Origin: Alphaproteobacteria bacterium
GTDB taxonomy: Bacteria > Pseudomonadota > Alphaproteobacteria > ATCC43930 > Allostellaceae
NCBI GenBank assembly: GCA_020852355.1
Contig: JADZBA010000376.1
Span: 1-33,066 of the forward strand
Direction of reading: 5' to 3'
DNA: 33,066 nucleotides
In this document: in pieces, positions 25,735 through 33,066 of the stretch
Numbering within the stretch: the stretch's first letter is position 1
How the letters are laid out: every line of letters begins with the position of its first letter
The notes under the pieces: model-generated
What the model was told of the DNA's origin: nothing
Databases searched by the model: none
Seen by the model: the letters and a program-made list of their open reading frames with translations, nothing else
Made by a program: the position numbers and the translations under genes

Positions 25735-25888
25735 GGCGGCCGGCGGGCCGCCTTGATCCGCATCAACGCCGGCTCCGGCCCGGCCGACGCCATCCGCCCG
25801 CCGTCCGCGGCGGCCGCCGCGCCGCCGGGTTGTCCGCTGTGGCAGGCGCGGGTAGGGTCCGCCGCGCCCCGTCCCAGCCGGAACCGTC

Positions 25889-26779
25889 ATGGCCCTGTTC
25901 GGCGCCCGCACGCCGCTCGACCTGCTCCGCGACTACCGCAAGCGGCTCGTCACCACCGTCGCGCCCGCCGACCAGATGGTGCTGCGCTTCGACGCTGCGA
26001 CCATGGCGCGGATCGGCGAGAAGAGCTGGGAGGACCAGTATTTCCGCGTCGGCGAGGCGGCGCTGCGGGCCGTGGTGCGGGCGATGCTGCTGGCCGAGAA
26101 GACGGACCTCGCCTCGATCCTCGACCTGCCCTGCGGGCACGGCCGGGTCCTGCGCACGCTGCGCGCCGCCTTTCCCGGCGCGCGCATCGCGGCCTGCGAC
26201 CTCGATGCGGGCGGCGTCGAGTTCTGCGCGCGCACCTTCGCCGCCGAGCCGGTGCATTCGGCGGTCGATCCCGCCGCCATCCCGCTCACCGGCACCTTCG
26301 AGCTGATCTGGTGCGGCTCGCTGCTGACCCATGTCGACGCGGCGCGCTACGCCGCCTTCGTGCGCTGGTTCCTCGACCGGCTGGCGCCGGAGGGCCTGCT
26401 GGTCTTCACCAGCCACGGGCGCTGGTCGCTCGACTACCACCGGACATATCCCTACATCGCCGAGGACCGCTTCGAGGCGATCGTCGCCGACGTGGCGGCG
26501 ACGGGGTTCGGCTACCGCGACTATCCGGGCCAGGCGGAATACGGCATCTCCATCGCCCTGCCGTCCTGGGTCGCGCGGCTCGTCGAGGGCCACCGCGACG
26601 CGACCCTGCTCGCCTATCACGAGCGCGGCTGGGGCCACCACCAGGACGTCGTCGTGGTGTGGAAGAAGCCGATCGACGTCCCGCCGGGGCTGGAGCGTCC
26701 GCGCCCGGCGATCTACCGCGGGCACTACGACAAGTTCGCTCTCGCTGCTTCGGCCGGGTCGGGCACCAGCGAGCGGTAG
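25889..26779 (+). CDS. Class I SAM-dependent methyltransferase
   Basis: A 296-residue protein. The SAM-binding motif I is ILDLPCGHGRVLRTLRAAFP (~77-96), followed by the acidic ACDLDAGGVEFC, then ELIWCGSLLTHVD and LAPEGLLVFTSHGRWSL. A C-terminal segment (GWGHHQDVVVVWKKP) closes the fold. The substrate is not evident, but the next three genes on the opposite strand are glycosyltransferases, so a sugar or surface-polysaccharide methylation is plausible (inference). The 3' end overlaps the end of the convergent glycosyltransferase gene by 55 bases. The ATG at 25889 has no strong ribosome-binding site. Confidence 0.88.
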   Translation: MALFGARTPLDLLRDYRKRLVTTVAPADQMVLRFDAATMARIGEKSWEDQYFRVGEAALRAVVRAMLLAEKTDLASILDLPCGHGRVLRTLRAAFPGARIAACDLDAGGVEFCARTFAAEPVHSAVDPAAIPLTGTFELIWCGSLLTHVDAARYAAFVRWFLDRLAPEGLLVFTSHGRWSLDYHRTYPYIAEDRFEAIVADVAATGFGYRDYPGQAEYGISIALPSWVARLVEGHRDATLLAYHERGWGHHQDVVVVWKKPIDVPPGLERPRPAIYRGHYDKFALAASAGSGTSER

Positions 26780-27885
26780 AGCGCCAGCGTCTCGCGCACC
26801 ACCACCGCTTCGCTGAACGCCTCCTCGACCATCCGCCGCGCCGCCGCCCCCATGCGCCTGCGCGCGCCGTCGTCGGCGGCGAGGCGGGCCAGCGCGGCGG
26901 CCAGCGCGTCGACGTCGCCGTAGGGGACGAGCAGGCCGGTCTCGCCCGGCCGCACCACCTCGCGGTTGCCGGCGACGTCGCTCGCCAGCAGCGCGCGGCC
27001 GCAGGAGGCCGCCTCCAGCAGCGCCTTCGGCAGGCCCTCGCCCGAGGACGGCAGGGCGGCGACGTGGGCGGCGGCCCAGACCCGGCGGACGTCCGCCTGG
27101 TGGCCCCACCATTCGACGAGGCCGGCGGCCGCCCAGGCGCGGAGCTGCGCCTCGGGGATGGCGGTCGGGTTGCCGGCGTCCGGCGCGCCGGCGAGCACCA
27201 CCCGGACCGCGCGGCCCCGGGCGCTCGCCCGCCGCGCCGCCTCGACGAGGTCGGCGATGCCCTTCTCGTGGATCATCCGTGCGGCCATGGCGACGGTGAA
27301 CGGCCCGTCCGGCTCGGGCAGCAACGCGAAATGCCCGAGGTCGATGCCGGCCCCGCGGATGATGGCGACGCGGTCGTGGCGCAGGGCGCCGGCGCGGCGC
27401 AGCGTCAGCCGGTCGTCGTCGTTCTGCAGGTGGACATGGACGTTGGGCCGGTTCAGCGCGTAGCGCAGCATCAGCCCGACCAGGGGCCGCAGCGCGCGCG
27501 CGGCCGGCCGCGCCGAGGCATAGACGAACCCGAGCCCGTCGAGCGCGTCGATGATGGCGGGCACGCCGGCCCGACGCGCGGCGAAGGTGCCGTAGACGAC
27601 CGGCTTGACGGCCACCTGATGGACGATCGCCGGCCGCTCGCGGCGATAGAGGGCGACGAGGTCGGCGATCGCCGCCACCTCGGAGACGGGATCGAACGAG
27701 CGGCGGCGCATGCGGATCGGCAGCAGCGCGAAGCCCTCGCCGCGGATCCGCTCGCCGTGCGCGTCCTCGCGCGTCGCGACGGTGACCCGGAAGCCGGCAT
27801 CGCGCGCGGCGCGCGCGATCGCCAGCCGGTGCGACCAGAAGAACCAGTCCTCGGTGACGAGATAGAGGAGGGTCGGCGGCGTCAT
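26725..27885 (-). CDS. Glycosyltransferase, family 4 type (GT-B fold)
   Basis: A 386-residue retaining GT-B glycosyltransferase. N-terminal part: LLYLVTEDWFFWSHRLAIAR and the helix-rich YGTFAARRAGVPAIIDALDG. C-terminal donor domain: FTVAMAARMIHEKGIADLVE, ALPSSGEGLPKALLEAASCG with the E-x7-E motif, and GNREVVRPGETGLLVPYGD. The beginning resembles enzymes adding sugars to lipid-linked intermediates in capsule or O-antigen synthesis. The ATG at 27885 overlaps the stop of the preceding glycosyltransferase gene by 4 bases (ATGA). Sugar donor unknown. Confidence 0.92.
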   Translation of the reverse strand: MTPPTLLYLVTEDWFFWSHRLAIARAARDAGFRVTVATREDAHGERIRGEGFALLPIRMRRRSFDPVSEVAAIADLVALYRRERPAIVHQVAVKPVVYGTFAARRAGVPAIIDALDGLGFVYASARPAARALRPLVGLMLRYALNRPNVHVHLQNDDDRLTLRRAGALRHDRVAIIRGAGIDLGHFALLPEPDGPFTVAMAARMIHEKGIADLVEAARRASARGRAVRVVLAGAPDAGNPTAIPEAQLRAWAAAGLVEWWGHQADVRRVWAAAHVAALPSSGEGLPKALLEAASCGRALLASDVAGNREVVRPGETGLLVPYGDVDALAAALARLAADDGARRRMGAAARRMVEEAFSEAVVVRETLALYRSLVPDPAEAARANLS

Positions 27886-28943
27886 GCCCGTCCCGCGGCA
27901 CGCAGCAGCGCGACGACGCGCGGCGCCCAGGCGGCGAGCGAGAAGCCGGCGACCGCCCGCGCCCGGCCGGCCGCTCCCATGCGCCGGCGCAGCGCCGGAT
28001 CGCGGGCGAGCGTCAGCAGCGCATCCGCCCAGGCGTCGCTCCCGGCGGCCAGGAAGCCGGTCGTACCGTGCGCGACGATCGTGCCGTTGACGCCGACCGG
28101 CGAGGCGACGGCCGGGCGGCCGGCGGCCATGTACTGGATCAGCTTGTAGCCGCACTTGCCGCGCTCGAACGGCGTGTCGGGGAGCGGCATCAGGCCGACG
28201 TCCATGTCGGCGAGATCGGCCGCCTCGCGTCCCTCGTCCCAGGCGCGCACCGTGCCGGGCAGGCCGTCCAGCGCGTCCGCGCCGGCACCGACCAGCAGCA
28301 GGCGCGCGCCCGCCTCGCGGCACGCGCGCGCCAGCGCCGGCCGCACCGGATCGAGGTAGCGGGCGTTGGCCGGCGTGCCGATCCAGCCGATGGTGAAGGG
28401 GCGCGCCGGCGGCTCCGCGGCGACGACGATGGCGGTGTCGACCACGGTCGGCACCTCGACGATGCGGGTCGCGCCGGCAGCGCGCGCATGGGCGGCGATG
28501 TAGCCGTTGCCGGCGACGACGGTGTGCGCGGCCGCCATCACCCGGGCGATCTTGCCGCCCAGCAGGCGGCGCACGGCCGCGCTCGGATGGGCGTCGTAGC
28601 GATGGAACCAGGCATCGTCGTAGTCGACGACCAGCCGCGCGCCGCACCGCGCCAGGATCGTCTCGGCCACGGCCGGCAGCCAGGGGAACAGCTCCTTCTC
28701 GACCCACAGCGCATCCCAGCGCCGCGCCGCGAGCAGCCGGCCGGCGCGCCGCGCATAGGCGGCGGCGATGGGCAGCGCGCGCGGCCGGCCGCCGCCGTGC
28801 ATGCGGCGGACATAGCCGTCGTCGAGCAGGGCGTCGACGTCGACCGTGATTCCGGCCGCCGCCAGCGCGGGGAGGAACTGGAGATGCCGTTGCCGGCTAG
28901 TGGCGCTCAGCCGGCCGTACCGGCTGAGGAGCAACACGCGCAT
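27882..28943 (-). CDS. Glycosyltransferase (GT4-like)
   Basis: A 353-residue glycosyltransferase of GT-B type. It starts MRVLLLSRYGRLSATSRQRH, continues with VVDYDDAWFHRYDAHP, and has a donor-domain sequence PFTIGWIGTPANARYLDPV followed by GLMPLPDTPFERGKCGYKLI and GRPAVASPVGVNGTIV. The middle position in a three-gene overlapping set (47-base overlap with the upstream GT2 gene, 4-base overlap with the downstream GT4 gene) indicates a single polysaccharide-assembly operon. Acceptor and donor sugars cannot be read from the sequence. Confidence 0.9.
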   Translation of the reverse strand: MRVLLLSRYGRLSATSRQRHLQFLPALAAAGITVDVDALLDDGYVRRMHGGGRPRALPIAAAYARRAGRLLAARRWDALWVEKELFPWLPAVAETILARCGARLVVDYDDAWFHRYDAHPSAAVRRLLGGKIARVMAAAHTVVAGNGYIAAHARAAGATRIVEVPTVVDTAIVVAAEPPARPFTIGWIGTPANARYLDPVRPALARACREAGARLLLVGAGADALDGLPGTVRAWDEGREAADLADMDVGLMPLPDTPFERGKCGYKLIQYMAAGRPAVASPVGVNGTIVAHGTTGFLAAGSDAWADALLTLARDPALRRRMGAAGRARAVAGFSLAAWAPRVVALLRAAGRA

Positions 28944-29889
28944 CGCGGACGCCGGAGAGGGGGGTGCTGAGGATGCGCGGCAGGTCGGCGATCAGCAGCC
29001 GGTAGGCCCGCACGGTGTCGAGGACGACCGCGAGCGAGCCGCGCAGCACGGCCAGCGCCAGCCGTGACAGCGGCTCCGCCAGGATGGTGACCGCGGTCAG
29101 CGTCGCGGCCCGTCCCCAGCCGAAATGCTTGCGCGCGTAGATGATGCGGCTGCGCAGGCAATAGAAGATGCGCTCGGGCTTGACCTGCTCCGACGTGCCG
29201 CCGCCCTTGTGGTAGGCGGCGACGTCGGCCAGGAAGTAGCAGGGCCGGCCGAGCTGGCGCGCGCGCCAGGCGAAGTCGACATCCTCGAAATAGAGGAAGA
29301 ACCGCTCGTCGAACCCGTCGAGCTGCTCGAACAGGTGGCGGGGCATCAGGAAGAAGGCTCCCATCACCTGGTCGACGACGCGGCTGTCGCCGTGCGGCCA
29401 CTCCAGCATCAGGTGGCCGTGGAACAGCGACGGCGCGAGCCGGTCGAGACCCAGCACCTTGCCGACGAAGTGGCGGACCAGCGGGAAGCGCGCGCAGCTG
29501 CGGTGGGTGGCGCCACGCTCGTCGACCAGACGCACGCCGAGGATGCCGACTTCGGGGCTGCCGGCGAGATGGCCGAGCGAACGGGGGAGGGTGTCGGGCT
29601 CGACCCGGGTATCGGGATTGAGCAGCAGCAGGTACTCCGACTCGCCCATCGCCGAGGCGCGGTTGCAGGCCGCGCCGAAGCCGATGTTGGCGCCGATGCG
29701 CAGCACCGCCAGCGGCAGCGCGATGTCGTCGAGATGGTCGGCGGAGCCGTCGACCGAGCCGTTGTCGGCGACCACGACGCGGCCGATGCGGTAGTCGCCC
29801 GGCGCCGAGCGCGCGATCGATTCCAGGCAGGCGCGGAGCTGCCCGCCGGAGTTCCAGTTGACGATGACGATATCGAGGGTCGGGACCAT
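28897..29889 (-). CDS. Glycosyltransferase family 2 (rhamnosyltransferase-like)
   Basis: A 330-residue inverting GT-A glycosyltransferase. The N-terminus TLDIVIVNWNSGGQLRACLE and VVVADNGSVDGSADHL form the nucleotide-binding fold; LLLLNPDTRVEPDTL holds the metal-binding DxD-like segment; VMGAFFLMPRHLFEQLDGFD and FFLYFEDVDFAWRARQLG are the acceptor-site ED region, as in rhamnosyltransferases of cell-surface polysaccharides. A hydrophobic C-terminal stretch may associate with the membrane. First gene of the three-glycosyltransferase operon and divergent from putA (114-base gap). Confidence 0.92.
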   Translation of the reverse strand: MVPTLDIVIVNWNSGGQLRACLESIARSAPGDYRIGRVVVADNGSVDGSADHLDDIALPLAVLRIGANIGFGAACNRASAMGESEYLLLLNPDTRVEPDTLPRSLGHLAGSPEVGILGVRLVDERGATHRSCARFPLVRHFVGKVLGLDRLAPSLFHGHLMLEWPHGDSRVVDQVMGAFFLMPRHLFEQLDGFDERFFLYFEDVDFAWRARQLGRPCYFLADVAAYHKGGGTSEQVKPERIFYCLRSRIIYARKHFGWGRAATLTAVTILAEPLSRLALAVLRGSLAVVLDTVRAYRLLIADLPRILSTPLSGVRDARVAPQPVRPAERH

Positions 29890-30003
29890 GTCCTGCCCGC
29901 CTATCTAGACCGCGGCGCAGGCGGGCGCAACTTCGCCCGGCTTGACGGCGCCCGGCGCCCGGCCAATCGTCGCCCGGTCCGCCCCGCCCGGGAGTCTTCC
30001 GTG

Positions 30004-33000
30004 ATGCTGTTCCCCGCACCGCTGCCCGCCGCCGATCCGCTGCGCGCCGCCCTCAGGCGGGCGACACGCGCCGACGAGACGGAGGCGGTGCAGCGGCTGC
30101 TGGCCGAGGCGACGCTGCCGGCCGACGTCCGCGACCGCATCGCCGCCGCCGCCCGGCGGCTGGTCGAGGCGGTCCGCGGCGGCCGCCAGGGGCGCGGCGG
30201 CCTCGACGCCTTCCTGCACCAGTACGAGCTCTCCAGCCAGGAGGGCATCGTGCTGATGTGCCTGGCGGAGGCGTTGCTGCGCATCCCCGATGCCGACACC
30301 GTCGACCGGCTGATCCGCGACAAGATCGGCGGCGCCGACTGGGAGCGCCATCTGGGGCAGAGCGATTCGCTGTTCGTCAACGCCTCGACCTGGGCGCTGA
30401 TGCTGACCGGCCGGCTGGTGCGGCCGGGCGAGAAGGTGGGCCATGGCGGCGTGCTGCGCCGCCTCGTCACGCGTGCGGGCGAGCCGATCATCCGCGAGGC
30501 GGTGACCGGCGCCATGCGCATCCTCGGCCGGCAGTTCGTCATGGGCCGCACCATCCAGGAGGCGCTCGAGCGGGCGCGCGCGGCCGAGCTGCTCGGCTAT
30601 CGCCATTCCTACGACATGCTGGGCGAGGCGGCGCGCACGGCGGCCGACGCGGAGCGCTACCTCGCCTCCTATGCCGCCGCCATCGCCGCGATCGGCGGCG
30701 CGGCGGCGGGCCGCGGCCCGGTCGAGGGCCCGGGCATCTCCCTCAAGCTGTCGGCGCTGCATCCGCGCTTCGAGTTCGCGCAGGGGCACCGCGCGCGCGA
30801 GGAACTGGCGCCGCGCGTCGCCGCGCTCGCGGCCCGGGCGAAGGCGGCCGGCATCGGCTTCACCATCGACGCCGAGGAGGCCGACCGCCTCGACCTCTCG
30901 CTCGACGTCCTCCAGGCCGTCGCGGCCGACCCGGCGCTGGCCGGCTGGGACGGGCTGGGGCTCGCCGTGCAGGCCTACCAGAAGCGCGCCCTGCCGCTGC
31001 TCGACTGGCTGGCCGACCTCGCCCGGCGCACTGGCCGGCGGCTGATGGTGCGGCTGGTCAAGGGCGCCTACTGGGACAGCGAGATCAAGCGCAGCCAGGA
31101 GCGCGGGCTGTCGGGCTATCCCGTGTACACGCGCAAGGTCGCGACCGACGTCTCCTACATCGCCTGCGCCCGCCGCCTGCTCGCCGACCCCGGCGCCTTC
31201 TATCCGCAGTTCGCCACCCACAACGCCCACACCGTGGCGACCGTGCTGGAGCTGGCCGGCAACCGCGCGGACTGGGAGTTCCAGCGTTTGCACGGCATGG
31301 GCGAGGCGCTCTACGACGAGATCGTCGGCGCCGGCCGGCTCGGCCGCCCGTGCCGCGTCTACGCCCCCGTCGGCAGCCACGAGGATCTGCTCGCCTACCT
31401 CGTCCGCCGCCTGCTGGAGAACGGCGCCAACACCTCCTTCGTCAACCGCCTGGTCGACGAGAAGGCGCCGATCGACGAGATCGTCGCCGACCCGGTGGCG
31501 CGGCTCTCGCGCCTGGCGGCGAAGCCGCATCCGCACATCCCGCTGCCGGCCGACCTCTACGGGGCGGAGCGGCGCAACAGCGCCGGCATCGACCTCGCCG
31601 ACCCCGGCGCGGCGTCGGCTCTCGCCGAGGCCATGGCGGCGGCCGCGCGCGAGCCGGCGACGGCGATGCCGCTGATCGGCGGCCGGGTGGAGGGCGCCGG
31701 CGGCCGCGCCGTCGCCAACCCGGCCGACCGCTCGGTCACCGTCGGCACGGTGGTCGAGGCCGATGCGGCGGCCGTCGACCGGGCGGTGGCGCGCGCCGCC
31801 CGCGTCGCCCCGGAATGGGACGCCGTGCCGCCGGACGAGCGCGCCCGGGTGCTGGAGCGCGCGGCCGACCTCTACGAGGCGAACGGCCCGCGCCTGATGG
31901 CGCTGGTGGTGCGCGAGGGCGGCCGCACCGTGCCCGACGCGCTGGGCGAGCTGCGCGAGGCGGTCGACTTCCTGCGCTACTACGCCGCCCGCGCCCGTGC
32001 CGACCTGCCGCCGCGGCGGATGCCCGGTCCGACCGGCGAGCGCAACGAGCTGTCGCTGCACGGCCGCGGCGCCTTCGCCTGCATCAGCCCGTGGAACTTC
32101 CCGCTCGCCATCTTCACCGGCCAGATCGCCGCCGCGCTGGCCGCGGGCAATGCCGTGCTGGCGAAGCCGGCGGAGCAGACGCCGCTGGTCGGAGCGGCCG
32201 CGGTGGCGCTGCTGCACCGCGCCGGCGTGCCGGGCGACGTGCTGCAGTTCCTGCCGGGCGACGGGCCGACGGTCGGCGTGCCGCTGGTCGCCGACCCGCG
32301 CCTCGCCGGCGTCGCCTTTACCGGCTCGACCGAGACCGCGCGCGCCATCAACCGTGCGCTGGCGGCGCGCTCCGGGCCGATCGTGCCGCTGATCGCCGAG
32401 ACCGGCGGGCAGAACGCCCTCATCGTCGATTCCTCGGCCCTGCCCGAGCAGGTGGTGCAGGACGTGCTCGTCTCGGCCTTCAACAGCGCCGGCCAGCGGT
32501 GCTCGGCGCTGCGCGTGCTCTTCGTCCAGGAGGATGCGGCGGCGCGCACGCTCGCCATGCTGGCGGGCGCCATGGCCGAGCTCGCGATCGGCGACCCGGC
32601 GCTGCTCGCGACCGACGTCGGCCCGGTGATCGACGAGGACGCCCGCGCCATGCTCGCCCGCCACGCCGAGCGCATGCGGCGCGAGGGCAGGCCGGTGGTC
32701 GAGCTGCGGCCGCCGCCCGGCACCGAGCGCGGCACCTTCTTCGGCCCCGCCGCCTACGAGATCGACCGCCTCGATCGGCTGGAGGGCGAGGTCTTCGGGC
32801 CGATCCTGCACGTCGTGCGCTGGCAGGCCGGCCATCTCGACCGGGTCATCGACGCGATCCGCGCCACCGGCTACGGCCTGACGCTGGGCATCCACAGCCG
32901 CATCGACGAGACGGTGCGCCACGTGGTCGGCCGCCTCGGCGTCGGCAACGTCTACGTCAACCGCAACATGATCGGCGCCGTGGTCGGCGTGCAGCCGTTC

Positions 33001-33066
33001 GGCGGCGAGGGCCTGTCGGGCACCGGCCCCAAGGCCGGCGGCCCGCACTACCTGGCGCGCTTCGCC
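30004..33066 (+). CDS. putA: Bifunctional proline dehydrogenase / L-glutamate-gamma-semialdehyde dehydrogenase PutA (3' end cut off)
   Basis: At least 1021 residues, running off the window end without a stop codon. PutA oxidises proline to glutamate using FAD and NAD+. The PRODH part includes ELSSQEGIVLMCLAEALLRI (~80), GISLKLSALHPRFEF (~243) and RLVKGAYWDSEIKRSQ (~346). The ALDH part has the SPWNFPLAIFTG loop (~697), FTGSTETARAINRAL, Glu799 in IAETGGQNAL and the catalytic Cys833 in SAGQRCSALRVLF. The ribbon-helix-helix DNA-binding domain of enteric PutA is absent, so it is not a self-repressor. Start: GGGAG is 9 bases before ATG 30004; a GTG directly upstream (30001) is equally possible. Confidence 0.96.
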   Translation, partial: MLFPAPLPAADPLRAALRRATRADETEAVQRLLAEATLPADVRDRIAAAARRLVEAVRGGRQGRGGLDAFLHQYELSSQEGIVLMCLAEALLRIPDADTVDRLIRDKIGGADWERHLGQSDSLFVNASTWALMLTGRLVRPGEKVGHGGVLRRLVTRAGEPIIREAVTGAMRILGRQFVMGRTIQEALERARAAELLGYRHSYDMLGEAARTAADAERYLASYAAAIAAIGGAAAGRGPVEGPGISLKLSALHPRFEFAQGHRAREELAPRVAALAARAKAAGIGFTIDAEEADRLDLSLDVLQAVAADPALAGWDGLGLAVQAYQKRALPLLDWLADLARRTGRRLMVRLVKGAYWDSEIKRSQERGLSGYPVYTRKVATDVSYIACARRLLADPGAFYPQFATHNAHTVATVLELAGNRADWEFQRLHGMGEALYDEIVGAGRLGRPCRVYAPVGSHEDLLAYLVRRLLENGANTSFVNRLVDEKAPIDEIVADPVARLSRLAAKPHPHIPLPADLYGAERRNSAGIDLADPGAASALAEAMAAAAREPATAMPLIGGRVEGAGGRAVANPADRSVTVGTVVEADAAAVDRAVARAARVAPEWDAVPPDERARVLERAADLYEANGPRLMALVVREGGRTVPDALGELREAVDFLRYYAARARADLPPRRMPGPTGERNELSLHGRGAFACISPWNFPLAIFTGQIAAALAAGNAVLAKPAEQTPLVGAAAVALLHRAGVPGDVLQFLPGDGPTVGVPLVADPRLAGVAFTGSTETARAINRALAARSGPIVPLIAETGGQNALIVDSSALPEQVVQDVLVSAFNSAGQRCSALRVLFVQEDAAARTLAMLAGAMAELAIGDPALLATDVGPVIDEDARAMLARHAERMRREGRPVVELRPPPGTERGTFFGPAAYEIDRLDRLEGEVFGPILHVVRWQAGHLDRVIDAIRATGYGLTLGIHSRIDETVRHVVGRLGVGNVYVNRNMIGAVVGVQPFGGEGLSGTGPKAGGPHYLARFA

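Noticed and set aside
25742-25888. An N-terminal extension of archease up to position 25911
   Set aside because: The extension is Arg/Gly-rich, overlaps the start of the divergent methyltransferase and lies outside the archease domain.
29890-30003. Promoter for putA at TTGACG (29942-29947)
   Set aside because: No acceptable -10 hexamer is found at 16-18 bases; only the -35-like element is present, so no promoter was called.
29905-33048. A minus-strand open frame of over 1000 codons opposite putA
   Set aside because: It is a mirror of the GC-rich putA coding strand: composition is dominated by Arg/Ala/Gly/His with no family motif, while the plus strand reads PutA with all catalytic residues.

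Overview
This is a very GC-rich, gene-dense stretch of bacterial chromosome. The best-fitting source is an alphaproteobacterium of Rhodospirillales type. The evidence is a GAAC-N7-GAAC LexA box (GTTC-N7-GTTC on the other strand) in front of an imuA-imuB-dnaE2 mutagenesis cassette, a PutA without an N-terminal DNA-binding domain, bfd/bfr iron genes with a Fur-like palindrome, and strong G/C preference at third codon positions. The genus is inferred only. I see no rRNA, tRNA, CRISPR array, insertion sequence or prophage.

Left part (1-6.5 kb): the first codons of a cut-off gene, an SDR-type NAD(P)-binding protein, a SAM methyltransferase, an NAD-dependent aldehyde dehydrogenase, and an orphan acyl-CoA-synthetase-like ligase that overlaps tail to tail with an ATP-grasp protein. 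The ATP-grasp gene is divergent from a small RTX (calcium-binding repeat) protein.

Middle (6.5-14.1 kb): a minus-strand operon of two aldo/keto reductases and an AhpD-like protein. Next is a convergent bfd/bfr pair for iron storage and release, with a sigma70-type promoter and palindromic operator before bfd. Then come an orphan branched-chain-amino-acid-type binding protein, a DUF423 membrane protein coupled to a PLP aminotransferase, and an AbrB-PIN toxin-antitoxin pair.

SOS cassette and calcium region (14.2-23.8 kb): imuA, imuB and dnaE2 form the damage-inducible translesion 'mutasome' behind a well-formed LexA-controlled promoter. It is followed by a large RTX protein (minus strand). Divergent from that is an exported five-EF-hand protein, followed by an ECF sigma factor, a one-TM anti-sigma-like protein and a one-TM periplasmic sensor-like protein, the last three joined by 4-base overlaps. 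The co-location of two RTX proteins, an EF-hand protein and a sigma/anti-sigma/sensor module is the most suggestive undescribed arrangement here. A calcium-linked role is a hypothesis only.

Right part (23.8-33 kb): an archease-rtcB RNA-ligase operon, a second methyltransferase, three overlapping glycosyltransferase genes (probably surface polysaccharide synthesis), and the start of putA (proline to glutamate), which runs off the end of the window.

Many genes overlap by 4 bases (ATGA/GTGA) or more, and several intergenic hairpins have long GC stems but no T-tract. Transcription termination here therefore may not follow the textbook intrinsic pattern.
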